The notes: a model not told the origin generated them from the letters alone. DNA of 64,000 bases from JAVBPE01 sp031549865 (GCA_031549865.1 JAVBPE010000001.1:7655-71654), one strand, 5' to 3'; positions 51,385 through 60,345 are shown, numbered from the stretch's first letter. Translations and numbers: made by a program.

Positions 51385-52239
51385 CTAATTTCTATAAGAA
51401 GTAAATGGTCCAAACTTTTTTATTTTTGCATCTTTTTTACCACGTTTTATCATTTTCATTTTTTCTTTTTTATTCTTTTCATAAATTAACATTAATAATA
51501 TATTAATATGCTCTTTTATGTGACTTTTAAGAAAAAATCTTCTACTTTTTTTGTAACAATATAATTCATTTCTATATCTATAATAATAACGAATTGGACT
51601 ATGATTCATAGACTTAATTTTTATAAATAACATTCTTTTATAGATGGGGTCACCTATAGTATGTTCAATATTTATCGAAGGAATTAATATTAATTTAATA
51701 TTTTTCTTATAAAATTGATAACAAAGATCAAAATCGACATAATCGATAAATAATTTTTCATCAAAGCCATCCACTTGTTCATATTGTTTTACATTAATAA
51801 AATTACCTGAAGTAATAATTTTTTTAATATAAATATATTTCGAATCTGATTTATATCGATTGTTATAATTTAAAGCAACAATACCTATATTTTTATTTAA
51901 ATTTTCTAGTAATATCTCTTCTATTTCAAGATATTTATCAAATGGAAAAATTGAATCTTGGTCTAATGTTAAAACATAATCATATTTATTATTTTTTGCA
52001 TAGTCCATAACATCTTTTAAAGCTTTTGCTATGCCCTTATTTTCATTATAAGCTAAATAATTTATATCAATTTCATTATTAATGCAGTTTCTTACTAATT
52101 TTTCATTGCTGTTATTAGAATTATCAACAATCATTAATTTAGAATAAAAATCTTTTTTTGCTAAAGTATGAAAATTGGCATAAAAATTATCAGTTGGATT
52201 GTATAAAACAATAGAAACTAATAATTTAATTTTTTCCAT
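51385..52239 (-). CDS. Family 2 glycosyltransferase, rhamnosyltransferase-like
   Basis: A 284-residue GT2: LLVSIVLYNPTDNFYANFHT, KLMIVDNSNNS, NENKGIAKALKDVM, LTLDQDSIF, GNFINVKQYEQVDGFDEKLF, IDYVDFDLCYQF. Paralogue of the 48496-49332 product, consistent with two related linkages (for example successive rhamnoses), though donor identity is inference. Its start overlaps rmlB by 14 nt. Confidence 0.8.
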   Translation of the reverse strand: MEKIKLLVSIVLYNPTDNFYANFHTLAKKDFYSKLMIVDNSNNSNEKLVRNCINNEIDINYLAYNENKGIAKALKDVMDYAKNNKYDYVLTLDQDSIFPFDKYLEIEEILLENLNKNIGIVALNYNNRYKSDSKYIYIKKIITSGNFINVKQYEQVDGFDEKLFIDYVDFDLCYQFYKKNIKLILIPSINIEHTIGDPIYKRMLFIKIKSMNHSPIRYYYRYRNELYCYKKSRRFFLKSHIKEHINILLMLIYEKNKKEKMKMIKRGKKDAKIKKFGPFTSYRN

Positions 52240-53254
52240 AGTTTTTCTCCATAAACCTTAAATATTCACCTGATAAAATGTTATTAATCCATTCTTGATT
52301 ATCTAAGTTCCATTTAATAGTTGGAGCAATGCCTGTATCAAAATTATATTTTGGTTTCCATCCAAGTTCAGTCATTAACTTTGTTGGATCAATTGCATAA
52401 CGAAGATCATGACCTGCTCTATCTTTAACATAAGTAATTAAAGATTCTGGTTTTCCTAATTCTCTTAAGATAGTTTTAACTACTTCTAAATTAGTTCTTT
52501 CATTATGTCCACCAACATTATAAACTTCACCATCTTTACCTTTTCTAACAATTAAATCTATAGCAGTACAATGGTCATAAACATGTAGCCAATCTCTAAC
52601 GTTTGCTCCATTACCATAAACAGGCAATGATTCATTTGCTAAGGCTTTCTTAATAATTAATGGGATTAATTTTTCAGGGAAATGATATGGTCCATAGTTA
52701 TTTGAACATCTTGATATTGTACATGGAAGTTTAAATGTTCTATGATAAGCCATAACCAATAAATCGGCAGATGCTTTTGAAGCACTATATGGACTTGATG
52801 TATGAATGGGTGTATCTTCAGTAAAAAATAAATCCAATCTATCTAATGGTAAATCTCCATAAACTTCATCAGTTGATACTTGATGATATCTTTTAATACC
52901 ATATTCGCGACATGCATCCATTAAAGTTTGCGTTCCCATAATATTTGTTTCTAAAAATATTCCTGGATTTTCAATACTTCTATCAACATGACTTTCAGCT
53001 GCAAAATTTATAACATAATCAAATTTTTCACTATTAAAAAGTTCGCGAACCTTATCTCTGTTACAAATATTTTCATGAACAAACTTAAAATTTGGTTTAT
53101 TCATAATAGGCTTTAGTGTTTCTAAATTGCCAGCATATGTTAAAGCATCAATGCATACAAATTCATCATTTGGATAAGTGTTAACCATGTAATGGCAGAA
53201 ATTACCGCCAATAAATCCAGCCCCACCTGTTATTAAAAATTTAGACATTTTCAT
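52226..53254 (-). CDS. rmlB: dTDP-glucose 4,6-dehydratase
   Basis: A 342-residue extended SDR: ITGGAGFIGGNF (NAD loop, about 8-19), CIDALTYAGNLETL, AAESHVDRSI, QVSTDEVYGDLPLD (Thr/Asp/Glu catalytic set), SPYSASKASADLL with Tyr-Lys, RCSNNYGPYHFPEKLIPLII. It makes dTDP-4-keto-6-deoxyglucose, the branch point for rhamnose (RmlC, RmlD) and the 3-amino sugar (ketoisomerase, aminotransferase) in this same operon. AGGAG is close before ATG 53254; a second ATG lies two codons on. Confidence 0.95.
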   Translation of the reverse strand: MKMSKFLITGGAGFIGGNFCHYMVNTYPNDEFVCIDALTYAGNLETLKPIMNKPNFKFVHENICNRDKVRELFNSEKFDYVINFAAESHVDRSIENPGIFLETNIMGTQTLMDACREYGIKRYHQVSTDEVYGDLPLDRLDLFFTEDTPIHTSSPYSASKASADLLVMAYHRTFKLPCTISRCSNNYGPYHFPEKLIPLIIKKALANESLPVYGNGANVRDWLHVYDHCTAIDLIVRKGKDGEVYNVGGHNERTNLEVVKTILRELGKPESLITYVKDRAGHDLRYAIDPTKLMTELGWKPKYNFDTGIAPTIKWNLDNQEWINNILSGEYLRFMEKNYGKN

Positions 53255-54122
53255 TCAGCTCCTTTAAATATCTTTTTAATGCATCTTCCCAAGTTGGAAG
53301 TTTTTTAAACCCGTTTTCTTCTAAAGACTTTTTACTCATTCTACTATTAAGAGGTCTTGTAGCTTGCTGAGAAACTAATTTTAAGTATTCTTCAGTGCTC
53401 ACAGGATTAACTTGCATCTTAATATTAGCTTGTTTAAATATTTCACATGCAAATTGATACCAGCTACAAATTCCTTCATTTGTTGCATGATAAATTCCGT
53501 ATTTATCCGTTTCAATCATATCACACATCAATTTTGCTAAATCATGTGTATAAGTAGGAGATCCAACTTGATCACAGACAACATTTAATTCTGATTTACC
53601 CATACTAGCTAACTTAAGCATAGTTTTTATAAAATTATTTCCATTTAAACCAAAAACCCAAGATATTCTAATAATAAAATATTTATCAAGTATTGAAGAA
53701 ACAAAATCTTCACCTTGCGATTTTGTTTTACCATAAACTGATAATCCACCTTTTGGATCATCAATTTCATAAAAATTTTCACCAGTTCCATTAAAAACAT
53801 AGTCAGTAGAAATATAAATTAATTTTGCATTGTTTTTTTTGCAAGCATTAGCTATATATTTAGGTCCTAAAGCATTAACTTTATATACTTCATCACTCAT
53901 TTGTTCTGCTTTATCAACAGCAGTCCATGCAGCATTATGCATTACAACGTCAGGTTGATATTCATCAATAAATTTATTAACAGCATTTTCATCTGTTATA
54001 TCTAAATCTAATATATCTATGCCTAAAACATTTTTATAACCACGTTTTTTTAATTCTTTTACACAATCATAACCTAATTGCCCTTTGACTCCAGTAACAA
54101 GAATTTTTTTGTTATTAAACAT
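53241..54122 (-). CDS. rmlD: dTDP-4-dehydrorhamnose reductase
   Basis: A 293-residue SDR: VTGVKGQLGYDCVKEL, LDITDENAVN, NAAWTAVDKAE, YISTDYVFNG, YGKTKSQGEDFV (Tyr-Lys), RISWVFGLNGNNFIKTML, DQVGSPTYTHDLA. It reduces the RmlC product to dTDP-L-rhamnose with NAD(P)H. Start at ATG 54122 (AAGGAG 6 nt upstream); the frame from 54143 would overlap rmlC needlessly. Confidence 0.94.
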   Translation of the reverse strand: MFNNKKILVTGVKGQLGYDCVKELKKRGYKNVLGIDILDLDITDENAVNKFIDEYQPDVVMHNAAWTAVDKAEQMSDEVYKVNALGPKYIANACKKNNAKLIYISTDYVFNGTGENFYEIDDPKGGLSVYGKTKSQGEDFVSSILDKYFIIRISWVFGLNGNNFIKTMLKLASMGKSELNVVCDQVGSPTYTHDLAKLMCDMIETDKYGIYHATNEGICSWYQFACEIFKQANIKMQVNPVSTEEYLKLVSQQATRPLNSRMSKKSLEENGFKKLPTWEDALKRYLKELNENV

Positions 54123-54132
54123 AATTGACTCC

Positions 54133-54696
54133 TTAAAACTCAATTTTAGATTCTTTCAATGATAAATGCTTTTTATCCTTTTCTGATAAAAGAATTTCTC
54201 CATCATATGGCCATTGAATAGCGATTTGTGGATCATTCCACATTATTCCACCTTCATCTTCAGGATGATATAATTCATCACATTTATATGAAAATACTGC
54301 AGTATCTGATAAAACAATAAATCCATGAGCAAATCCTCTTGGAACCATAAATTGGCGATTGTTTTCACCAGTTAATAAAACTCCAGCCCATTTGCCATAG
54401 GTTGGACTATTTTTTCTTAAATCTACTGCAACATCAAAAACTTCTCCCTCTAAAACTCTAACCAATTTTGCTTGAGGGTATTTTTTTTGAAAGTGAAGAC
54501 CTCGTAAAACACCTTTTTTTGATTTAGATTGATTATCTTGGACAAATCTATAATTTAATCCAGCTTCTTTAAAACAAGCCTCTTGATATGATTCCATAAA
54601 GTATCCACGGCTATCACCATACATTTTTGGTTCAATTATAATAACATCTTTTATTTCAGTTTCTATAAAGGTAAAATTACCAATAGTTTTATTCAT
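54133..54696 (-). CDS. rmlC: dTDP-4-dehydrorhamnose 3,5-epimerase
   Basis: A 187-residue cupin-fold epimerase: IIIEPKMYGDSRGYFMESYQ, FVQDNQSKSKKGVLRGLHFQ (catalytic His), VRVLEGEVFDVAVDLRKNSP, FMVPRGFAHGFIVLSD, YKCDELYHPEDEGGIMWNDP. All RmlC active-site residues (RGLHFQ His, Asp in VAVDLR) are visible. Start at ATG 54696, one base after the rmlA stop; the longer frame from 54717 has no ribosome site. Confidence 0.95.
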   Translation of the reverse strand: MNKTIGNFTFIETEIKDVIIIEPKMYGDSRGYFMESYQEACFKEAGLNYRFVQDNQSKSKKGVLRGLHFQKKYPQAKLVRVLEGEVFDVAVDLRKNSPTYGKWAGVLLTGENNRQFMVPRGFAHGFIVLSDTAVFSYKCDELYHPEDEGGIMWNDPQIAIQWPYDGEILLSEKDKKHLSLKESKIEF

Positions 54697-54697
54697 G

Positions 54698-55582
54698 TTA
54701 ATACTTAACCTTCCCATTTGCTACATTTAATAAATGTTGACCATATTGATTTTTGCTCATTAAATTGCCTTGAGCTAATAATTGTTCTTTACTTATCCAA
54801 CCATTATTATAGGCAATTTCTTCTAAACAACTTATTTTTAAACCTTGATGATCTTCAATCATCTTAACAAATGCTGTTGCTTCAGCTAATGATTCATGAG
54901 TTCCTGTATCTAACCAAGTTAAACCTCTTCCAAATGTTACAACATCTAAAGATCCATCTTCTAGATACATTCTATTTAAATCTGTTATTTCTAATTCTCC
55001 ACGCGCTGATGGTTTAACTTGTTTAGCAAATTCAACAACACGTTTGTCATAAAAATAAAGTCCTGTTACAGCATAATTTGATTTAGGATTTTTAGGTTTT
55101 TCTTCTAGTGATATAGCTTTCCCAGATTTATCAAATTCAACGACACCAAAGCGTTCAGGATCACTTACATAATATCCAAATACTGTAGATATTCCTTTTG
55201 TACTATTTTCCACAGCTCTTTTTAATGAATCTTTCATTCCATTACCATAAAAAATATTATCTCCTAAAATCATACATGCACAATCATCACCTATGAATTC
55301 TTCACCTAATAAAAAAGCTTGAGCTAATCCATCTGGAGATGGTTGAACTTTATATGAAAGATTTAAGCCAATTTTCGCCCCATTGCCAAGTAATGTTTCA
55401 AAACGTGGTGTATCTTCTGGAGTAGATATAATTAAAATATCTTTTACTCCTGCAAGCATTAAAATTGATAAAGGATAATAAATCATCGGTTTATCATAAA
55501 CAGGTAATAATTGTTTACTAGTTACCATTGTTAGTGGATATAAACGTGTTCCACTGCCACCTGCTAAAACTATGCCTTTCAT
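54698..55582 (-). CDS. rmlA: Glucose-1-phosphate thymidylyltransferase
   Basis: A 294-residue nucleotidyltransferase: LAGGSGTRLYPLTMVTSKQL (nucleotide loop, residues 6-25), YDKPMIYYPLSILMLAG, ILGDNIFYGNG (Mg Asp), FGVVEFD, SLEEKPKNPKSNYAVTGLYF, GRGLTWLDTGTHESL. It makes dTDP-glucose, first step for both dTDP-sugars produced by the operon. The gene order rmlA-rmlC-rmlD-rmlB is contiguous. Confidence 0.96.
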   Translation of the reverse strand: MKGIVLAGGSGTRLYPLTMVTSKQLLPVYDKPMIYYPLSILMLAGVKDILIISTPEDTPRFETLLGNGAKIGLNLSYKVQPSPDGLAQAFLLGEEFIGDDCACMILGDNIFYGNGMKDSLKRAVENSTKGISTVFGYYVSDPERFGVVEFDKSGKAISLEEKPKNPKSNYAVTGLYFYDKRVVEFAKQVKPSARGELEITDLNRMYLEDGSLDVVTFGRGLTWLDTGTHESLAEATAFVKMIEDHQGLKISCLEEIAYNNGWISKEQLLAQGNLMSKNQYGQHLLNVANGKVKY

Positions 55583-55585
55583 AAG

Positions 55586-56446
55586 CTATTCCTCTTTTCC
55601 TTTTTTTAAACCTAAATATCTTGCTGTCATATCTGGAAGCCATCTTAAAAGCACTAAAATATCAAAATGCTTTAAAGCTTCCTTTAAAACATATAACGCT
55701 AACTTCATTCCCGTGTTTGTTGACTTATATTCATTAAAGACTTTTATTTCTTTATAAAATTTTCCAGTTTCATAATATCTTTTATATAACTGTTTCAAAG
55801 TATATTTATGCGAATGTTCAACAACAGCATCAGCACAATATTTTTTCTTATAACCATTTTCTAATATTATTTTTGAATATAACTGATCTTCATTCATCAT
55901 AACATTATGCCCACCATATCCGCCCAATTGAATAAATATTCTTCTATTGTAAGCTGAACACGCATCCGACGCAAAAAATGCCATCAATTGCATTTCTTCC
56001 ACATCTTTTTTTTCAATAATATACGATTTTTCACCATAATTTTTCTTTCGAATATATTTTTCAATAGATTTGTTTTTGCATATTTGACGAGCATAATTAT
56101 AAACTGTTTCTTCTTCATCAATACTTTTTACTAAATTGTAAAATACTTTAGAATTAGTCAAGATTATATCTTGTGAAATCATTACAACTATGTTTGACGA
56201 ACAAAAATCTTTAATTGCTTTTTCTCTAGTTAAACTATGAGAAAACTCTTCTTTTGTAACTTCAAAACTTTTTATATTATTTTTATTAATAAATTGTCTT
56301 ATACTATCGATTTCAACATCATCTATTGTAACAGGAAAAACAATATTATTAATTTTAACACCCTCTTGGGTATAAAATGTTTCATATAACTTTTCTAAAT
56401 AATCTAAGCCTTTATAAACTGGACAAACGATATCAATCTCAATCAT
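55586..56446 (-). CDS. Family 2 glycosyltransferase (second in assembly order)
   Basis: A 286-residue GT2: IDIVCPVYKGLDYLEKLYET, EFSHSLTREKAIKDF, VVMISQDIILTNS (the DxD-like pair), ASDACSAYNRRIFIQLGGYG, NEDQLYSKIILENGYKKKY, VVEHSHKYTLKQLYKRYYET. The last two motifs recur in dTDP-rhamnosyltransferases annotated from streptococcal and lactococcal cell-wall loci. Directly downstream of the initiating transferase, so it may add the second sugar. 4-nt overlap with that gene. Confidence 0.82.
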   Translation of the reverse strand: MIEIDIVCPVYKGLDYLEKLYETFYTQEGVKINNIVFPVTIDDVEIDSIRQFINKNNIKSFEVTKEEFSHSLTREKAIKDFCSSNIVVMISQDIILTNSKVFYNLVKSIDEEETVYNYARQICKNKSIEKYIRKKNYGEKSYIIEKKDVEEMQLMAFFASDACSAYNRRIFIQLGGYGGHNVMMNEDQLYSKIILENGYKKKYCADAVVEHSHKYTLKQLYKRYYETGKFYKEIKVFNEYKSTNTGMKLALYVLKEALKHFDILVLLRWLPDMTARYLGLKKGKEE

Positions 56447-57111
56447 TTCGCACCATCTCCACTAAATACTCCAAACAAAGTATGCCAAAAAACACGTATA
56501 TCTAACCAAATACCTCTTTTTACTGCATAATATAATTCCATTTTTATTCTATCTTCATATGTAGTATCGCTTCTCCCATGGCTTGCCCAATATCCAGACA
56601 ATCCAGGTTTGCATTTTAATAATAATTCTTTATTTTCACCAAAACGTTCTAATTCTTCTTGTAATATTGGACGCCATCCAACAACAGACATTTGACCATT
56701 AAAAATATTCCATAATTGTGGCAATTCATCTAAACTTGTTTTCCTTAATATCTTTCCCATTTTTGTAACTCGAGGATCATTTGTTACTTTAAAATCTCTT
56801 TTATATTCCTCTAATTGCTCTGGAGTTAAAATTTCTTCTAATGGACGATTATCTATTTTCATACTTCTAAATTTCCACACTTTAAACATTTTGCCATTCT
56901 TACCAACTCTTTTGTGTCCATAAAATACTGGTCCCTTCGAATTTAATTTTATTAGAATAGCTATTATTATAAAAACTGGTGATAAAATTACTAAGGCAAG
57001 TCCTGAAGTAATTAAGTCAAAAACTCTTTTTATAAATGTATAAATTGGTTTTTTCTTATATAAATTAACATTGTATTCCATCGACAATGCTTCTATTACT
57101 GATTTTCGCAT
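56443..57111 (-). CDS. Undecaprenyl-phosphate sugar-1-phosphate transferase (initiating transferase)
   Basis: A 222-residue bacterial sugar transferase (WbaP C-terminal/WcaJ class): one hydrophobic re-entrant segment (FDLITSGLALVILSPVFIII), GPVFYGHKRVGKNGKMFKVW, KFRSMKIDNRP, DPRVTKMGKILRKTSLDELP, QLWNIFNGQMSVVGWRP, GLSGYWASHGRSDTTYEDR. It transfers a sugar phosphate (hexose or HexNAc) to undecaprenyl phosphate and begins the repeat unit. Start uncertain: ATG 57111 has GGAGG 13 nt upstream; in-frame ATGs also at 57132 and 57180. First gene of the operon. Confidence 0.9.
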   Translation of the reverse strand: MRKSVIEALSMEYNVNLYKKKPIYTFIKRVFDLITSGLALVILSPVFIIIAILIKLNSKGPVFYGHKRVGKNGKMFKVWKFRSMKIDNRPLEEILTPEQLEEYKRDFKVTNDPRVTKMGKILRKTSLDELPQLWNIFNGQMSVVGWRPILQEELERFGENKELLLKCKPGLSGYWASHGRSDTTYEDRIKMELYYAVKRGIWLDIRVFWHTLFGVFSGDGAK

Positions 57112-57254
57112 ATAATAAATTTTACCTCCCATGATAAAATCGTACTTTATTTTTATTTTATTTGTTTTTTCTATTTTCAAAATTCGTCATATTTTTTTCT
57201 TATCTTTTGTTATTTTACAATAAACATCACATTACAATTAAAGTAATACATTTT

Positions 57255-57282
57255 ATTATATCATAAATATATATTTTGTAAA
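57255..57282 (-). promoter_or_regulatory. Promoter of the polysaccharide operon
   Basis: Minus strand TTTACA (57277-57282), 16 nt, TATAAT (57255-57260), giving a leader of roughly 135 nt to ATG 57111. The leader shows no strong hairpin. No other promoter-like pair is evident in the 57181-57402 gap. Confidence 0.6.
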
Positions 57283-57402
57283 ATAAATAAATACGTTTTC
57301 TTTATTGTGGATGTATTTGATGTATTTGATTTATTTATTCTTATTGAATTAATATTGTAATAAATTTTGTTCAGAATTGTCGAATTTCCTTTTTTTATGA
57401 TT

Positions 57403-57429
57403 AAAAAAGCACTCAAAATGAGTGCTTTT
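57403..57429 (-). terminator. tRNA-Cys (second copy) terminator
   Basis: AAAAGCACTC / GAGTGCTTTT with loop AAAAT (57405-57429), U-run on the minus strand, 13 nt after the tRNA CCA end. Confidence 0.85.
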
Positions 57430-57441
57430 ATAATTTAATTT

Positions 57442-57515
57442 TGGAGGCCCCGGACGGATTTGAACCCCCGATCAAGCAGTTGCAGTGCCATGCCTTACCT
57501 CTTGGCTACAGGGCC
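57442..57515 (-). tRNA. tRNA-Cys (GCA), second copy
   Basis: A 74-nt cloverleaf with CCA, anticodon loop CTGCAAC (GCA). It differs from the 41602 copy only at one T-loop base (TTCAAAT against TTCGAAT). Intact with its own terminator and a promoter TTGACA (57571-57576), 18 nt, TATAAT (57547-57552). A spare tRNA-Cys would relieve any harm from element insertion in the other. Confidence 0.94.
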
Positions 57516-57606
57516 TTATTTCAATCTATTTTTAGATTGCTTATTTATTATATCAAACTATATATTTCAATGTCAAGAATAAAATTCATTTAAATTAGAG
57601 AAAAAA

Positions 57607-57624
57607 AGAAGACAATTGTCTTCT
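57607..57624 (-). terminator. Terminator of the 117-residue unknown gene
   Basis: AGAAGACAATTGTCTTCT palindrome overlapping the stop codon, followed on the minus strand by TTTTTTT. Confidence 0.7.
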
Positions 57625-57976
57625 AAAAGTTTATTGAGTTTATTTCTTCTTTTATAAACCTTAGAAGACTATAAGATATTTCTAAAATCGAGTTCTCTGC
57701 AATTGTTATTGCACTTTTTAACAATAATACCCTTTCAGCATTTAAATTATTTAACCCCGCTAAATATTGAAATGAATAAAAATGCATATCTTGATTATCA
57801 TCATAATAATTAATGTATTTTATTTTTTCTATTGTTAACTCATTCTTTATAATACAGTCGTTGGTTAAATCATTTATTAAATTGCAATTCAAACGTTTTA
57901 AATACCCCTTATATTGAAATAAAAATTTGTTAGTCGCTCTTTCAATATAATTTAAGGAAATATTGATATCATTCAC
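57623..57976 (-). CDS. Protein of unknown function, divergent from an XRE regulator
   Basis: A 117-residue hydrophilic helical protein (LNYIERATNKFLFQYKGYLK, LLLKSAITIAENSILEISYS). No family recognised, no signal peptide or transmembrane segment. It has its own terminator and faces away from the XRE gene across about 140 nt that hold an inverted repeat. The pairing suggests it is a target of that regulator, but nothing indicates its activity. A plausible ATG with weak ribosome site; length fits a compact helical bundle. Confidence 0.55.
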   Translation of the reverse strand: MNDINISLNYIERATNKFLFQYKGYLKRLNCNLINDLTNDCIIKNELTIEKIKYINYYDDNQDMHFYSFQYLAGLNNLNAERVLLLKSAITIAENSILEISYSLLRFIKEEINSINF

Positions 57977-58042
57977 TTGCTATTTCACCACTCTTTTTTT
58001 AATATAAAATGTGCACTTTATGACATATTTTAACACTTATTG

Positions 58043-58076
58043 TATCAAAAATCAAATAATAATTTCTTTTTTGATA
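58043..58076. promoter_or_regulatory. Inverted repeat, candidate XRE operator
   Basis: TATCAAAAA (58043-58051) and TTTTTGATA (58068-58076), spaced 16 nt, the right arm overlapping a TATAAT (58075-58080) that lies 36 nt before the XRE gene. Position fits autorepression. Confidence 0.55.
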
Positions 58077-58115
58077 TAATTTTTATATGAAACTCTTTTT
58101 AAAAGGAAGAAAATA

Positions 58116-58469
58116 ATGAGAAAATTAAAAGCATTGCGCCAAGCATCTAATCTAACCCAAAAAGAAATAGCTGATCGCCTTGATATTCCTACTTCAACAT
58201 ATCGCAGTTATGAAAACGGTAAAAGACTTCCTAATTTAATAATTCTTAAAGAAATAGCTGTATTTTACAATGTTACAGTTGACTTTCTTATTGATCTAAA
58301 ACCTAAAAATAATTATATTATTCCTGAAACAATAGAAAATTTAGCTGATGCATATGCTTTTTTAAAAAGTTTGAATATACTGCATTTATGCGATAATGCT
58401 CGGGATGAAAAAGTATTAACCTTTGCAAAACTTTTGCATGCATATATTTACAATTTTAACTGGAAATAA
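58116..58469 (+). CDS. XRE-family HTH regulator
   Basis: A 117-residue regulator with an N-terminal Cro/C1-type HTH (KLKALRQASNLTQKEIADRL, DIPTSTYRSYENGKRLPNL, ILKEIAVFYNVTVDFLID, about residues 3-65) and a short helical C-terminus. AAAAGGAAG lies 7 nt before the ATG. Divergent to the unknown gene at 57623 and bounded downstream by a very strong terminator, so it is a single-gene unit. Confidence 0.88.
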   Translation: MRKLKALRQASNLTQKEIADRLDIPTSTYRSYENGKRLPNLIILKEIAVFYNVTVDFLIDLKPKNNYIIPETIENLADAYAFLKSLNILHLCDNARDEKVLTFAKLLHAYIYNFNWK

Positions 58470-58502
58470 GTATATTTGGATATCCAAATATACTTATTTT
58501 CT
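58464..58502. terminator. Bidirectional terminator between XRE and aminopeptidase genes
   Basis: AAATAAGTATATTTGGA / TCCAAATATACTTATTT, about 17-bp perfect arms (58464-58499) with AT-rich flanks. The stem is pure A/T/G but long; convergent genes on both sides. Confidence 0.8.
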
Positions 58503-59735
58503 TTATATTATAAAATTTCCATTTTGAATTATAATTACTTCTTCTTTTTCGGTATATCCTATAACTTCCATATCACTTGAACCAAACATAAAATCAACAT
58601 GAATTTTAGAAAAATTGCAGCCCATTTTTTCTAATTCATCATCCATTAATGATGATCCATTTATTATATTTGTTTGATAAGCTTGCCCTAATGCCAAATG
58701 ACATGAAGCATTCTCATCAAATAAAGTCATATTAAACAATACATTCATTTTAGAAATAGGCGAATCATTATCAACTAGCGCGACTTCACCTAAATACATA
58801 GCACCTTCATCAACGCTCAAAAGCTCTTTTAAAACTTTTAAATTCTTTTTTGCATCATATTTTACCACTTTACCATCTTTAAAAGTAAAACTAAAATCTT
58901 CAACCTTCGTATTATGATAAATTAATGGTTTACTTCCTACAACATGTCCATTAACTTTATACTTATTAGGCATTGCATAAACTTCTTCCGTTGGTAAATT
59001 AGCGGTAAATAAAACATCATTTAAACTTTTTTCTTTTCCACCTTGCCATACATTATTTGATGCTAATTCTATTTCTAAGTTAGTTCCTAAAGAATTTTTA
59101 AATAGTAATTTTTTAAAATTATAATCATTTAATTTTTTTGAATATTCGTTTAATTTATTAGTATGGTTTTTCCAATCTAAAATATAATTATTGCTTTCTT
59201 CAATTCTATTAGCTTGAAAGATTGCTTTCCATAGAGAATTTAAGGCATCATTTATTGATAAAGATGGAAATACCTCTTGTGCCCAAAGTTCATTTGGAAC
59301 TGCAGCAATTGTGTACTGATTTGTGCTACGCATAGTATAGTCACGTTCAAATTTAAAAAGTTCTTGATTCTTTTTTTGTGCAGTTTTAACTTTTTTTTCA
59401 TTTAATCCAATCATCAATTTTGGAACTGGGGATATTAAAGATATTTTTAAATAATTATTATCTACAAGATATCTAGACCTATCTACTTTATATTGCGGAA
59501 TGTTTAATAATTCTTCTATTGATTGATGTAAATATGCAAGTTTATCTTCGAATAAATCAATATAATTTATATTAACAGCAGAAGCATTATTTAAATAACA
59601 AGCCTTAACTAAAATTCGGGCAAATTCATAATGTTCTACATTACAATTTATCATTACTTTTTGGCCAGGTTGTAGATTAATACCAATTTGTACAATTAAA
59701 TCGGCATATTTTTCTTGTAGTTTCTTTAAATCCAT
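58503..59735 (-). CDS. M29 family aminopeptidase
   Basis: A 410-residue metallo-aminopeptidase (AmpS/PepS/AmpT family). N-terminal LQEKYADLIVQIGINLQPGQ and KVMINCNVEHYEFARILVKA; C-terminal metal and substrate region including YLGEVALVDNDSPIS, ENASCHLALGQAYQTNI and HVDFMFGSSDMEVIGYT. Glu, His and Asp metal ligands are present, so active. Trims N-terminal residues from peptides. One base separates it from the upstream kinase-like gene; both form an operon. Confidence 0.92.
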   Translation of the reverse strand: MDLKKLQEKYADLIVQIGINLQPGQKVMINCNVEHYEFARILVKACYLNNASAVNINYIDLFEDKLAYLHQSIEELLNIPQYKVDRSRYLVDNNYLKISLISPVPKLMIGLNEKKVKTAQKKNQELFKFERDYTMRSTNQYTIAAVPNELWAQEVFPSLSINDALNSLWKAIFQANRIEESNNYILDWKNHTNKLNEYSKKLNDYNFKKLLFKNSLGTNLEIELASNNVWQGGKEKSLNDVLFTANLPTEEVYAMPNKYKVNGHVVGSKPLIYHNTKVEDFSFTFKDGKVVKYDAKKNLKVLKELLSVDEGAMYLGEVALVDNDSPISKMNVLFNMTLFDENASCHLALGQAYQTNIINGSSLMDDELEKMGCNFSKIHVDFMFGSSDMEVIGYTEKEEVIIIQNGNFII

Positions 59736-59736
59736 T

Positions 59737-60345
59737 TTATACCTCTATTTTTAATTTAGCCTTAACAAAAGATATTATAGTATCTACAGTTTCATCTACT
59801 CCAATTTCAGAGTTTATACATAAATCATAATTATATGCTTTTCCCCATTCACAATCCGAATAGAAATTGTAATAATTTTTACGTTTTTTATCGATTTTTA
59901 TAATTGTATCATGTGCTTTATCTTTTTCTATACCATAGTATTTTACAACATGTTCCATTTTATACTTCATAGGAGCACAAATAAATATGTTAACTACATC
60001 TTTATTCCCCCTTAAAACATAATCAGCACATCTCCCAACAATAACACAAGATTCATTTTGCGCAATTTTTTTAATTGTATCAAATTGAGCTAAAAATACT
60101 TTTTGACCTAAAGACATATCAAATCCAAAAGATGAAGGAATCATTCCAGTAAAAAAGCCATCTTTTTTTTCATCATAATTCTCAATAACTGCTGGTGAAA
60201 GACCTGATGCATTGCTTGCAATAGCTAATAACTCATTATCATAAAACCCAATGTTTAGTTTTTTTGCAAGTTGTTTTCCAATAAATCTTCCACCACTACC
60301 ATATTCTCTACCAATTGTAATAACAAATTTTTTTGTGTTTTCCAT
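59737..60345 (-). CDS. Cytidylate kinase-like family protein
   Basis: A 202-residue P-loop protein: ITIGREYGSGGRFIGKQLAK (Walker-like GxxGSGG), IGFYDNELLAIAS, CVIVGRCADYVL, VNIFICAPMKYKMEHVVKYY, KIDKKRKNYYNFYS. This is the Cytidylate_kin2 family, common in Firmicutes and distinct from the canonical CMP kinase; its true phosphate acceptor is not established. Operon with the M29 aminopeptidase; no promoter resolved upstream. Confidence 0.82.
   Translation of the reverse strand: MENTKKFVITIGREYGSGGRFIGKQLAKKLNIGFYDNELLAIASNASGLSPAVIENYDEKKDGFFTGMIPSSFGFDMSLGQKVFLAQFDTIKKIAQNESCVIVGRCADYVLRGNKDVVNIFICAPMKYKMEHVVKYYGIEKDKAHDTIIKIDKKRKNYYNFYSDCEWGKAYNYDLCINSEIGVDETVDTIISFVKAKLKIEV

Noticed and set aside
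41602..57515. Direct recombination between the two tRNA-Cys genes as the source of the intervening 16 kb
   Set aside because: The interval contains housekeeping and polysaccharide genes with no second integrase; two similar tRNA copies alone do not show insertion.
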